The notes under the pieces are model-generated. The model was given only the letters and a program-made list of their open reading frames with translations, searched no databases and was not told where the DNA came from. This document shows, piece after piece, positions 1 through 10,645 of a stretch of DNA of 64,000 nucleotides (position 1 is the stretch's first letter; each line of letters opens with the position of its first letter). This DNA is from Polytrichum commune (lineage: Eukaryota; Streptophyta; Polytrichopsida; Polytrichales; Polytrichaceae): contig OX485804.1 in the NCBI GenBank assembly GCA_950295325.1, forward strand, positions 49,290,001-49,354,000, read 5' to 3'. A program made the position numbers and the translations under genes.

Positions 1-1
1 C

Positions 2-313
2 CTCACCACCACCATCAACACAACTACGGATCGACGACTCGAAACAACGATGGCAACCATCGTCCATCACACAACCCACCTTCAATCGCTCCTTGGAACA
101 ATCGCGCACGAATTCCAACAATCGAACATCCGAATGCAAGGACTAGTCAACGGAACAGCCGCCGCCGCCCCGGAGCTCCTCCAAAGGAATACTCCACCTC
201 CCATACCTCAAGGCCTCAATACGACCGCATCACCGCTCCCCCTCCAAGCCCCCCCGGGCTTTCACGGAAATCCACAAATGAACCATCAAGGAAATCCCAC
301 ATTCCATGAATAG
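2..313 (+). CDS. retrotransposon ORF1, C-terminal part
   Basis: The frame is open from the window edge to the TAG at 311-313. An ATG lies at base 50, but the frame stays open upstream of it, so this is probably the tail of a longer ORF1 protein. The visible part is rich in Pro, Gln, Ala and Asn (for example an Ala run, then Pro-Pro-Pro-Ile-Pro), with no zinc knuckle or RNA-recognition motif seen. ORF1 proteins of non-LTR elements usually bind the element RNA; that role here is inferred only from position. It overlaps the ORF2 start codon by eight bases (ATGAATAG at 306-313), the arrangement used for termination-reinitiation. Confidence 0.5.
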   Translation, partial: LTTTINTTTDRRLETTMATIVHHTTHLQSLLGTIAHEFQQSNIRMQGLVNGTAAAAPELLQRNTPPPIPQGLNTTASPLPLQAPPGFHGNPQMNHQGNPTFHE

Positions 314-1365
314 ACAACCCATAGACTACCTCAAATGGATCATATATGTCATATGTCATATTTTCTTATATTTTTATAATAAAGAGCTCGCACTCATCTT
401 TTTGTTATCACACACTTTCTACAAGGCCATTCAAAACATCTACCAACAATCAAACCTCTTCATCTACCCCCAAAGTAAGCTACATAACACATACATAAAC
501 CTACAACTACACACATACTACCACCTAAGAAAGTCAATAACACTTAGCATCAAACTCACAACTTGGTTATTATATGGGCCCACCCAATACAACCAATATG
601 TCTACCATCAAAAACATCCCCATAAATCCATAAAAGCCCAACATCACAATACATCAACACTCCAATATCTACAAATAATAAACCACCCAAACAAACTCAA
701 CATACTTAGCCATACCCTAGCACTATGGCTAAGTCCCCTCCCTACCCACAACCAAATACAACCCCCGTACCACACTACATACGTTTTCCAAACAAAAGAA
801 GAATCTCACAACACACCCACATTAAACCAATACTACCTAAGAAAATTAATGTTACCTAGCCCCACACATATAATAAATAATTGTCTCCTAGGATATCACA
901 AATGGATCCTCCCTCTTATAAAATATATTGCCTTAATCTTATATAACAAAAAAACCCACCACCTTGTTAGGAGGACTCGCCTCACACATAGACATACACA
1001 AAAATCCATCCACCATTAGAAATATATGTATCCTCACAATTATCCTCCTCCTCCCAACAACCCACTTACACACTAACTCACCAACACCCTCCAACCCAAC
1101 ACACCAAACAATACACACACAAATTATAACTCACACAACCCATAAAGCTACCAACACCGTCCCCCACTATCACCACATACTACTAATACATACATTTACC
1201 ACTCCCAAGGACGCACCCTCTACCAAACTCCCCACCCCTCACATAATAATCAACAATATAGACAACATAGGTAACATTTACTACATAACACACCTACACC
1301 TCAAAACTCCTAAAAACAAAACCATACAATATTACACATGGAACAACTCTACACTTATCCTCTTA
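306..1365 (+). other. ORF2 N-terminal region with hydrophobic segments
   Basis: About 350 codons precede the 2A-like motif. Residues about 10-45 are strongly hydrophobic and aromatic (Trp-Ile-Ile-Tyr-Val-Ile-Cys, then Leu-Ile-Phe-Leu-Leu), and a second hydrophobic stretch (Ile-Cys-Ile-Leu-Thr-Ile-Ile-Leu-Leu-Leu) follows the frameshift near 965-1000. I do not recognise a domain; no protease triad or zinc finger was seen. If the 2A site works, this part would be released as a separate protein, possibly membrane-bound. That is inference. Confidence 0.4.
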
Positions 1366-1398
1366 AGTGGGGATATCCACCTTAACCCGGGCCCAATG
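1366..1398 (+). other. 2A-like ribosome-skipping motif
   Basis: The frame reads Leu-Leu-Ser-Gly-Asp-Ile-His-Leu-Asn-Pro-Gly-Pro-Met, with Asn-Pro-Gly-Pro at 1384-1395 and Met at 1396. The 2A consensus is Asp-(Val/Ile)-Glu-X-Asn-Pro-Gly-Pro preceded by a Leu-rich stretch; here Glu is replaced by His. The same Gly-Asp-Ile-His-X-Asn-Pro-Gly-Pro form is known upstream of the endonuclease in animal non-LTR elements. Known 2A peptides make the ribosome skip the Gly-Pro bond, so two proteins come from one ORF. The break would separate the hydrophobic N-terminal region from the enzyme part. Activity of the His variant here is unproven. Confidence 0.7.
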
Positions 1399-2007
1399 TA
1401 CAACATACTCAAAAACCTCCCCCAAGCATATACAAAAAGACAAAAACAATACTTCCTACCCGACACATTAACACTCAAACCTCAATACGCACACTTAGAA
1501 AATCTATTTGAACCTCACCTCTCACACACCATCTCTAACCCTCAAAGTCAAACACTTACACACCTCCGAACACATAGTCTACTCCTCTCACAATACCCAA
1601 CACACCACATACGATACGCACTCATAATAGTATACAGCCCACTACCACAAATTTGTAACCAATTAATGACCACAAAACTAGACCCAAGATACCTAACCAT
1701 CCTAAGGAGACTTCAAGCACTCCCCATAGGCACATACTCAACACCAACACACATAAATAACTACCCCATCGTGTACACACCCACAACAACCATAACACAA
1801 GCATACTCCAACATTAATGACAAAATAGCCAGAGGAATACCCATAACTCTAAACAATCTAAGGAAAGAACTACCTCACCTCCCAACAAAAATATTACAAG
1901 AATTAACCAAATGCACTCAAACTATAATAGGACATCACCCTACCACACACCCAACAAACAACCAACACACACCACCTAACGACACAAGACCAAACCACCC
2001 CCAAACC

Positions 2008-2790
2008 CAAACCTTAAACATAATCACCTGGAATACCGGATGCATTAGCACTAGCCTACCCGGTATCCAAGAGCTCACAAGAAACTTACACCCAGACCCC
2101 CACATCATCCTTATCTAAGAAACCAAAATCCCAAAAATAAAATCCACATCATACATAGACCGCCAACTACAAAAGTACAAAATAATATACAACAATTCCA
2201 ACAATATGCCACAAAGGCATATTAGATACTCTGGGCCCACACAAACAAGAGGAGGCATACTTACCATGATACCCAAATCAATATACACAAACGAAAACAT
2301 CTCTAAAATTCCAACCCCGAGTCACATATCACCATACCTACAAGCCATCCTAATAAAAAACAAACCCTTAACACCAATACTCCTACTAAATATGTATATG
2401 TCAACACACCCACAAGACATACACCTCATACCGGACATTCAAAATCAAATCCTTACCCTCATGACCCAAAATGCTAACCACCAAACAATATTAGGAGGAG
2501 ACTTCAATCGAGACATCCTACTTAAAGGTAGAATATATAACGGCATCCATACACCACCCAACCATAACGACCAAGAATGGGCCCGCTTCACACATGCCAA
2601 TAACCTCAAGGTGGTTCCTAACCCAAAACCACTCACAAGACAAGGAGGCTACAACTACACATCCACAAGTCACATAGACGGTTTCTACACTAACACTTCC
2701 CACACTCCGAACCTCATAAGCCACACTATAACCAACCTCAACCAAAACTCGGACCACTACCCGGTTCAACTCCAATTAAACCCAAATAGC
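2008..2790 (+). other. EEP (AP-like) endonuclease domain of ORF2
   Basis: Motifs in order: Ile-Thr-Trp-Asn (Asn at 2032), the Glu of Gln-Glu-Thr at 2119 directly after the premature TAA, Gly-Gly-Asp-Phe-Asn (Asp 2500, Asn 2506), and Ser-Asp-His-Tyr-Pro (Asp 2752, His 2755). These are the metal-binding and catalytic residues of the exonuclease-endonuclease-phosphatase fold that nicks target DNA in L1-type elements. All are present; only the Gln codon CAA has become TAA. Confidence 0.85.
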
Positions 2791-3609
2791 ATAATCATCA
2801 AATACCACAATACACCCACAAATCAACCTCGTATCACATATCCCATACCCCCCAAAAGCCTCCAAACCCTACAAATTACTTTCCTAGAAAAACAAAACTT
2901 AGCAATAGAAAACCTCATAAAAATTCTCCAACAAGATCACCTCACACAAACACAATGGGAGGAAGCACAAACTACATTTCAAGCAATCATCAACTCCCTA
3001 AGCCAATGTATTGAACATACTTGTATGACAAAACCTACCCCGCCTCTACCTAATAGAGTCAAAAACCAAGGAGGCTTCCTCCCTAGAACACAACAAAAGA
3101 AATGGAAGCGACTACTAAAAGTACACCACACCATTCGTAAAGCCATAAGAGCCACATGTCAATTCCCCCCCACCCACCTTCATAACGAACCCGACATAAT
3201 ATCCCTTCAATTAATCCAAACACCTAGTATCCCCCCTTTACCTACCAACCCCGCGGACTTACATAATTGGGTAGAAGAACTTGCCAAAATCGGTAAAAAT
3301 GCCAAGAGCGAAGCTCACAAAATCATCACTAAACAAACATCTACCAACTGTAAAATAGCCATTACAAAATATAGAGCCCTACTTAATAGCAAACCCAAAA
3401 CCATCCACAAAAAAATATTTAACCCGACAACCAACAACTCTCTAGATTGCCTTCAAAATATACATGGATAAATCTTTGTCAATCCCCAAGACATAGCCCA
3501 AAAAATATACCAAACACAACAACAATCATTTCAAAGACAAGCCCCCTTATGTGATGACGCTACGGACCACCCAAACACATGCACATGTGCAGTCCGTAAA
3601 TACCCATGG

Positions 3610-4700
3610 CACTTACAACAAGGTTTCATCCTAGAAAAAAGAGGCCCCCCAAATATACAAATAACCCAACAATTTACTAGAGAAATATACGATAGTTGCA
3701 TCAAGCGATTAACAAGAGGAAAAGCCCCCGGCCCAGATAACATTCCTAATGACATACTCAAAGCACTCCCACTACAATGGCAAGATCTTATTTTTCTCTT
3801 CTTACCCACTGTTACAAACAAAGGACAATCCCGCACCAATGGAAGCACAGTAAAACAATATTACTGCACAAAAAAGACGACCCGACTCACCTAGCCAACT
3901 ATAGACCAATAGCATTAGCTAACATGATCTATAAACTATACACAAGCACACTAACCACATTACTAACGAACTACGGAGAGCAACATAGACTACTCCACTT
4001 TAGCCAAGAAGGCTTTCGACCACAACGAAATACCTCACGCCAAATTCAAACCATCATAGCGGCCCTAGAAGATGTCAAACTTACTACCCAAGACGTATAT
4101 CTAACCTACATCGATTTCCGAAATGCATTTGGATGTATAGACCACGCCCGCCTCCTCGCCGTAATGGAAGATCTAGGCTACCCCCTAGACGCGGTTGAAA
4201 TAGTGGGTAACATATATGAAAATTCCTCCACCTCCTTCGCGGGAAGCCACTTTGAGCCAACCCCCCCAATAAGAATAAGTAGAGGAATGATACAAGGAGA
4301 CACCCTTAGTCCATATTTATTCATTATCTTTCTCGAGCCACTTCTAAGATGGCTAAAGAAAGATGACTTAGGATACCACTTCAATACCTCCCATTCCACG
4401 TGCACCACCACCGCATACGCCGATGACTTAGCCATCCTCACGGACAATATACAAAATATCCAAACACAAATTATTAAATTACAAAAATATGCGGAATGGT
4501 CCTACATGGATCTCAACCTCTCAAAGTGCGCTATCACCGGGTGCCCTAACAAATCTAAACTCAAGCCTAATACCTTCAAAACATACATCCAATTCCAAAA
4601 CATCACGTACAAATCACAAAATTTTCCCATTCTCACCCAAAATGAATCCTATACATACTTAGGAATACAATTGACACCATCACTTAAATGGAATTTACAA
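3610..4700 (+). other. reverse transcriptase domain of ORF2
   Basis: Non-LTR RT motifs appear in order: Lys-Ala-Pro-Gly-Pro-Asp near 3720, Tyr-Arg-Pro-Ile-Ala-Leu near 3900, Glu-Gly-Phe-Arg-Pro near 4008, motif A with Asp at 4113 (Tyr-Ile-Asp-Phe-Arg-Asn-Ala-Phe), motif B Gly-Met-Ile-Gln-Gly-Asp near 4285, and motif C Tyr-Ala-Asp-Asp at 4416-4427. All three catalytic aspartates are kept. A frameshift near 3795 separates the first motif from the rest. Confidence 0.9.
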
Positions 4701-6839
4701 AAAGAAACAACACTAAATAAAGTCAAATAACAAAGTCAATTGTTAGCCAACTCGCCTGCTAGCCTTATACAAAAAATAAAAATCTTAAACACGGTCATTA
4801 AACCTCGTATAGCATATGCATACTATGCAGTACCCTTTTCCAAACCTGACATTAAAAAATTGGACAAAATAATTAGTAAGTTAACCAAAGACATATGCCA
4901 CATCCCCAAAAGCACGGCCAACATTCTCACTCACCTCCCTCACGAAAACTTTGGTATCAATGCAACTTCCCTACTACCGGACTATATAAGATGCATAGGC
5001 CAACAATTAATCCAAGCCCTTAACGACCCCGGTCAATTAGGCATCATCTACCAAGGACTCACCAAGCATATTACGGCCAAATACGGCGGCTCACTCCATC
5101 TACCTAAACTTAAGCAACAAGCATGCATAAGATCGCCCATAGCTAGAACGTTATTTCTCCTCGAAAGGGAATATGAAATACATGTCACCTCCGCCATACG
5201 CTCATTCCCCCTCCGAAAGACACCATTAGAACAAACATGGATAACTAATCCCAACTACGCCAACCTCACGGAAAACTCCATAACCAAAACCCAAAAATAT
5301 TTAAATAAACTTTACATATACGGCATAACCACACTACCCCAAATACAAAACCCCGACACAAAAACCATCCTCACCCCCCAGGAATTCCAAACCAAATATA
5401 AACACGCCCCAAAACTTATCAAAGAAGCCCTCCAACAAGCCGCAATATTATTCCCTACTCCACCCGTCACATTACATACGTCCCTCCCTCAAGACCCACA
5501 TACTTCTATCATTCCCACCATAACCTCACAACCCACACTAGGACAACCCATCCAAAAAATAATCAAGGACAAAACCAACACCCGAAAAGACAAATGGGGA
5601 GCACAAGCCATAAAACGAATGTACCTATGTCAATGGCAACTACCACAAGGTATCTCCCAACAATGGCGCAAAGAAGAAGAGCTAACACACCCGGACAACA
5701 TCCTCCTTGAGCATAACATACTACGCATAACACAATACCACAACACCCAAACAAAACAACAAAACATGCAAACATACACCAACTTCCTCAACCACAAACA
5801 AACAAAAGACAACAAATATGTACACCCACCCCGAAGAATTACCAATCTAACATTATCTATACACGAATGCAACCCCGATAAAGATATACAAACGACCCAA
5901 CCTACAATCCAAATACAAGCCTTAGAGGCCAACATATACGACTCCACAGGCAACTACATGGCCACCCTTACTATTGAAAGACTACAATGGCTTTGGGATC
6001 AATTCTCACATAACAACCATGCCCACTTAGTCAATGAAATCCAACCCCCTCCCCAAAATTTCGAAACAGAGGTACTATGGCTTATACAAAGATACATCAC
6101 AATCCTTCCTAAGAAAAAACCAAAAAAACCACTACCAAACAACCTCCACCATACACTACACCCAACAATCACCAAGACATTAATAGAATCATTTAATATC
6201 ACACACTCATACTACTCATCCCCCCTCACGTGCCCTACCCAACTCACACAATTTTACTCCCCCCACAACCGAGATAAAATCTTTGGCTCCTTGGGTCATG
6301 CCCAATCTTATAGATGGAAAGGCATTGGCCTAGCACACCCCACGGACTATAACACAACGATAGAAGCCATCCATTGGGCCCGTATGGCAGCTAAGGAAAA
6401 CATGGACACAATCACTATCCTCGTAATCAACCACAATGATTGGACGCCACAACAATTCCCAATCTCAACAAAGGGAGACATACACATAATAGCCACTATT
6501 CCTCCACACACAATACACTACAACCCTACACCCGAATGGCCAAAATACTACCACTACGAAGAACCATCCCTAGTCTCAATAATTTGTATACATAGCCAAA
6601 CACAATTAGCACCGAACCTAACAACCCCCCCCCCCCCCCCCGCACTCACACATGCACTAAAACTAACCACTAACACACACATTGACACCTACCCCATCAA
6701 ACCCACTACACCAAACTACCATATCAAATTCTCAAATACATGGAAAAATACTCCCAAAATAGATATCCCCGTAACAACAACCCCCACTCCAATACCTTTA
6801 CCAAATAAATACTACACCCAACACCCCCCTAAATACCAA

Positions 6840-7265
6840 CCACATAAATGCATGTACACCGACGGGTCATTCATCCCCCCATCAAAAAACTCGGAAGGAC
6901 AAATAATAGGCAACACGGCCGGCTCCAGAGTATATAGTCCCCACCAAAACATCCAAATCTCAGAAAGATTACCGGGATACCAAAACATACTCAGAGCAGA
7001 ACTCAACGCCATACTCATAGCGGTCAAAACCATACAAACTACCCAATTGGACACACACATATTCACAGATAGCCTTAACATTATATACTTAATTAACAAC
7101 CATATACAACGCCCAACTTCGCAACATCACCACCCCGATAAACTCCTCATAGCAGCCATAATACACCAAATCTATTGGACCCCACACTCCATCCACATCC
7201 ACAAAGTACGAGCCCACACATGAATTGCGGGTAATGAAAAAGCGGACATATTAGCCAACGAAGGA
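6840..7265 (+). other. RNase H domain of ORF2
   Basis: Tyr-Thr-Asp-Gly-Ser (Asp 6861), Arg-Ala-Glu-Leu-Asn-Ala (Glu 6999), Thr-Asp-Ser (Asp 7068) and Gly-Asn-Glu-Lys-Ala-Asp (Asp 7245) are the four acidic residues of an RNase HI. A TGA at 7221-7223, where a Gly codon is expected, lies between the third and fourth. The enzyme would remove the RNA strand of the RNA-DNA hybrid after reverse transcription. Confidence 0.85.
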
Positions 7266-7599
7266 AACCTCCAAGAAAAACCAACCAACACCCCCACACA
7301 TCCACCTGGCACACGCCACACCTTACTGGCTAGCAAGTTGCCCAACCGCCACCCACGATGGAGCCAGCAGAAATATTCACAAATTCATAATAAAAGAACA
7401 TACCAACCGAGAAAAAACCCATGCCCAACACAAATTCCCATATGTAGAAAAATGGTTAACTAACGACCATATAAACCAAAAACTCTCCAACCACTTTTGG
7501 AAAAACACAAAAATAACAGACGCTCAAATCACCCAAACACTAAAATTTAGATATGCCCAATATATGGGTAACCACAGAAAAAACATTTTTTGGCCCCTC

Positions 7600-8200
7600 A
7601 AATTCCGAAACCCCAATTGCACACTATGCTACAAAAATGATAGAGACACATGGCCACATCTACTATCAATGTGCGAACATCCTTATCTAAAAGGCCTAAG
7701 AATTGCCCGCCACAACAACGCGGTTCACTTCATCACTCAAACACTACAAACCAACAAACACACAAGATACTACACATTAACAAATGCAGGAAACCTCAAT
7801 CACATAAACCAACAACAAACGGTCCCAGAATGGCTCCTAGAATGCACATGCCCACAAGCACAATGCCAATGCCAAGCAAGACTACGACCAGACATTCTCT
7901 GTATACTAGGAGCCCCAAACCAAACCTCAATACCCCTTATACCCTCACCCGCCTACACAATACAATTCATTGAATTCACATATTGCCATGACAGATTCTT
8001 GGAACAAGCTCTCACACAAAAACATACAAAATACGACCCACTAATCAATGCTATACGGAGCAAAGGCTGGAAAACAAACCCCCTCATAACTATCACAGCC
8101 GGCGTAAGAGGCGCCATACACGAACAATCCATCACAAAGCTCACAGACCTCAAAATACCAAAACCTAACGTCAAAACTCTCATGAAAAACATACATCAAA
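7600..8200 (+). other. CCHC finger and restriction-like endonuclease domain at ORF2 C-terminus
   Basis: Cys 7618, Cys 7627, His 7657 and Cys 7672 give C-x2-C-x9-H-x4-C, followed by an Arg-His-Asn. Then come Arg-Pro-Asp (Asp 7891), Phe-Ile-Glu-Phe-Thr (Glu 7972) and a Lys-x-x-Lys-Tyr about 20 residues on. R2-type elements have the same order: CCHC, Arg-His-Asp/Asn, (K/R)PD, then an acidic residue and a Lys-Tyr helix. This is the basis for calling a second endonuclease. A Cys-rich patch (7840-7875) lies between finger and RPD. In many nuclease relatives the last position is E-x-T rather than E-x-K, so catalytic activity is uncertain. Confidence 0.7.
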
Positions 8201-8280
8201 ATGCCATTAAATACTTAACATATCTTGTACTTAACAAAAGAAAACTAGACAATAAACAAAATACCGTCGCACCCCCCTAA

Positions 8281-8412
8281 AACGGGGCCGAACATTACAA
8301 ACTAACAGAGCCCACCTCCCACAAGAGGCATAACCCCTTATGTGACAACACGGCATGCCGTGTTAAACATTTGGATAACGGGCTCACATTCATGCCGGTA
8401 CTATGTACGGGC
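8281..8412 (+). other. 3' untranslated region of the retrotransposon with nested hairpins
   Basis: A perfect 18-bp palindrome lies at 8347-8364, inside an outer stem formed by GAGCCC (8308-8313) and GGGCTC (8380-8385). In non-LTR elements such 3' structures are often what the RT recognises; that use is inferred. A T-rich run with interspersed C starts near 8412 and probably belongs at or just beyond the end. Confidence 0.5.
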
Positions 8413-8575
8413 GTAATTTTTCTTTTTCTTTTCTTCTTAGTTATATAAAGAACATCTCTTCTGTTTACATGTCTTTTTGGTGTATGTTCTTGGATGCATA
8501 TCTAACAACACACCATTCAAATATGAGTGTTTGATTAAGATACTCCTTTGGTAAGATGACATCACAAAAGTGCAA
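8413..8575. repeat. partial copy of the high-copy dispersed repeat, reverse orientation
   Basis: The stretch with 'gtctttttggtgtatgttct' followed by 'ttcaaatatgagtgtttgat' matches, in reverse, the repeat seen at 46970, 57290 and 62030. No coding capacity. Confidence 0.45.
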
Positions 8576-9165
8576 AACAACATGCTAGAAATTGGACTCA
8601 TATATTTGTACTAAGCTTTTCAATTTAATGTGATAAATGCCTCCAATACATATTCAAAATATAAACCATGAATTAAATATGCCTTTATTACATGTAGAAT
8701 CCACGTTCGCTTCCTAATAAGAAAGTCATTAATTTTTTTGATCCATAGAATGTAACTCAATGATTGCATCAAACAAACAAAGATAAGAGCATAATAACCA
8801 GCCACAATACGGAGAGCAAAACTCAAGGGAGCCCATGAGCACACTAAGAGTCTCTAGCTTGTCCTATAACCCAAATGCAACGCCTGACTAGAATGAGCAA
8901 GGGAATCATTGAGAACTATCACAATATGCCAATAATGGATGAATATGTGAATTAGATGAAACCAACACATCTGTTGTCAAAAAAATGTCTAAACTCTTGT
9001 ACATCTACCATTACTTTAAAAAATTAATAGCCTTTTTAAATGTACACAATACAAAAATTTAATACCTCTCCCTTATGTATAGTATTTACAATGCCTCAAA
9101 AAATACCCCTACTTATACTCATGTTAGTTCGCACGTGGTATGAAGTGTCTACCCCCCGAGCAACC
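8576..9165 (+). repeat. 590-bp direct repeat, copy 1
   Basis: Aligns by eye along its whole length with 15186-15778, including shared blocks such as 'gattgcatcaaacaaacaaa' and 'gggagcccatgagcacac'. Equal length and the same orientation 6.6 kb apart resemble an LTR pair, but no TG...CA ends, primer site or coding interior was seen. Identity is perhaps three quarters, so the duplication is old. Confidence 0.6.
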
Positions 9166-9192
9166 AATGTTACCAAAGTGTTCTACCATTTT

Positions 9193-9733
9193 TCTTTTTT
9201 TCTTTTTTCTTTTTAAAACAAAGAAGACATGTGGCCACCTAGCTACACTAAATATGATATTTAGTGTCATATGGTACTTTATGACACTAAGGTAACTTTT
9301 CGGATGACATTTCTTATGAACAAGTGAACAAATACTGTCACGGATGATGGATGAAATCATCCATTAGCCCAAAACCCTACCTTCTCTTGTCAGCAACTTG
9401 TGATGAAATGATGTCATGGATGATTGCAATTTGGATGCAAAGCCACTTGGTAAGTGACAGTAGTTGCAACACTGTATACCTATAATCCCCCCGAAAATCT
9501 ACAAGGAATGACAAAATAATGTTGGGTTAACACATAGTGTTGGTGACACTATACTGTGGTTAACAATTAGTATTGAGCAAGACAATTAGAATAGCTGACA
9601 GTAAATATCATATTTAGTGTAGTTTTTCCGTCAAGTAGAGAGAAGAATTCACGGTTGGGAATCGAACCACCAACCACTCCATTTAATTTTGGGTACCTCG
9701 CCACTATCCTCTGGTAGTTTAGGGTCATCTTAG
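9193..9733 (-). mobile_element. tRNA-derived SINE, split by a MITE
   Basis: On the minus strand a perfect pol III B box (GGTTCGATTCC, 9668-9658) is preceded about 35 nt upstream by an A-box-like TGGCGAGG. The 3' end is an A-rich tail (9193-9215 reversed). Matching 18-20-bp target duplications flank it: 'accaaagtgttctaccattt' at 9172-9191 and 'accaagtgttctaccaattt' at 9734-9753. The body is interrupted at 9246-9619. Related copies lie at 54287 and 53258. Confidence 0.75.
9246..9619. mobile_element. TA-flanked MITE (CACTA...TAGTG ends) inside the SINE
   Basis: The ends are CACTAAATATGATATTTA and its complement, themselves palindromic, flanked by TA (9244-9245, 9620-9621). Comparison with the uninterrupted SINE at 54287 shows a single TA at the same position, supporting a TA target duplication as in the Tc1/mariner superfamily. 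374 bp, no ORF. Confidence 0.75.
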
Positions 9734-9753
9734 ACCAAGTGTTCTACCAATTT

Positions 9754-10364
9754 CATGAACTTTTTAAATCATTCCATGATTCTTCTAAACTGAGTTGACA
9801 TGTGGCACACCTCAATTTCACGATAGTGGACCTTTATCTCTAGCAACTCCATGAATCTTCCAAACCAATTTCATAAATCTTTTTGCAATGATATAGTCCA
9901 TTTCTTAATGCTGCAAAATGGGTATTTGGACGAATCAAAAGCCATGTCTAACAAAACGGATCTTTAAAATCACCAAACATTACTATATTAGGTCACATTA
10001 ACGATGGTGTACAAGCAATCACTACAGACATGGTCCAAGGTTGGATAAGAGTAGTCAATCAACTTTTTGGTAGAGCTTGTCGTGGGGAGCAATTAGGAGA
10101 AACTTACACATGGTCTACCGTTCTTTGTGAAATAAAATTACATAGTATATGAAATTGATTTGTGAAGTTGTGAATATGGGTACCAAATCATGAATTTTTT
10201 TCACAACATGTAATGAAATTGGTTGAAAATTCAAGTTAAGTTGGTTGTCTATATAATGAACTTAGTTCACAATTCCAATGACATTGGTAGAACCTATTGC
10301 TAAATTGATTTGTAGAATTCATGAAATGGAGTTTGCAATTCTATGGTTTCATCTTACTAAAGGA
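9754..10364. other. intergenic, nothing recognised
   Basis: AT-rich sequence with many stops in all frames; no repeat relationship noticed. Confidence 0.5.
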
Positions 10365-10392
10365 GTAAGTAAGTAAGTAAGTAAGTAAGTAA
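10365..10392. repeat. (GTAA)7 microsatellite
   Basis: Seven perfect tetranucleotide units. Confidence 0.9.
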
Positions 10393-10425
10393 CTCCCTTA
10401 GACACCACAATGCTCAGCCTAGCTA

Positions 10426-10642
10426 CACTATTTTGTCTAATTAGTGTGGGTTACCATCTAAAGTTACATGTTGCGATAACTTTTTACCGACATTATGTTT
10501 TTTTGCCAACTAAGTTATATCATACTCTTTAGTATGCATACTAACTTATGTTATTTGGATTGAAAAAAATGATACTCTCAGTAAAATGTTATAGCAATGT
10601 GTAACTCCAATTGGGAACCCACCCTAATTAGACAAAATAGTG
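10426..10642. mobile_element. 217-bp TA-type MITE with long terminal inverted repeats
   Basis: Left end CACTATTTTGTCTAATTAG matches the reversed right end (10620-10642). The symmetry continues inward for about 55 bp, including a GAGTTACACATTG-like block shared with the element at 54933. Flanks are TA on the left and CA on the right. No ORF. Confidence 0.7.
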
Positions 10643-10645
10643 CAG

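Larger units (their letters stand above)
306..8280 (+). pseudogene. ORF2 polyprotein of the non-LTR retrotransposon, broken
   Basis: ORF2 would start at ATG 306, overlapping the ORF1 stop, and end at TAA 8278-8280, giving about 2,650 codons. It should make the enzymes that nick target DNA and copy the element RNA at the nick. Reading frames change from frame 3 to 1 near 965-1000, 1 to 3 near 3795 and 3 to 1 near 7300. In-frame stops are TAA 2116-2118 (where EEP proteins have the Gln of a conserved Gln-Glu-Thr), TAA 3469-3471, TAA 4728-4730 and TGA 7221-7223 (inside RNase H). Between the breaks the protein reads through for hundreds of residues, with catalytic residues kept. The product is unusually rich in Thr, His, Pro, Asn and Ile because the strand is nearly free of G. 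Order: hydrophobic N-terminus, 2A-like motif, linker, EEP, RT, long connection, RNase H, CCHC, restriction-like nuclease. Confidence 0.85.
1..8412 (+). mobile_element. Dualen-like non-LTR retrotransposon with two endonucleases, 5' end cut by window
   Basis: Seen: one continuous A/C-rich, G-poor block ends near base 8412, where composition changes abruptly to ordinary AT-rich DNA. It holds the end of a first ORF, then a very long ORF2 with EEP endonuclease, reverse transcriptase, RNase H, a CCHC finger and an RPD...E nuclease motif. There are no LTRs. Known: elements with both an AP-like and a restriction-like endonuclease form the Dualen/RandI group, first described in Chlamydomonas. Inferred: a member of, or near, that group. 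It is a dead copy, with stops at 2116, 3469, 4728 and 7221 and frameshifts near 965-1000, 3795 and 7300. So few lesions in 8 kb suggest a fairly young insertion. The 3' end is taken at the T-rich run after base 8410; no target duplication can be tested because the 5' end is missing. Confidence 0.85.

Noticed and set aside
2116-7223. In-frame TAA and TGA in ORF2 as sense codons of an altered genetic code
   Set aside because: TAA at 2116 replaces a conserved Gln, but the other stops (a TGA for Gly, and in the gag relic TAG for Glu and a TGA) need different meanings, and frameshifts are also present. Ordinary decay explains all of it.
9246-9619. CACTA-superfamily (En/Spm) assignment from the CACTA ends
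   Set aside because: The target duplication is TA, as shown by the empty SINE, whereas CACTA elements make 3-bp duplications.
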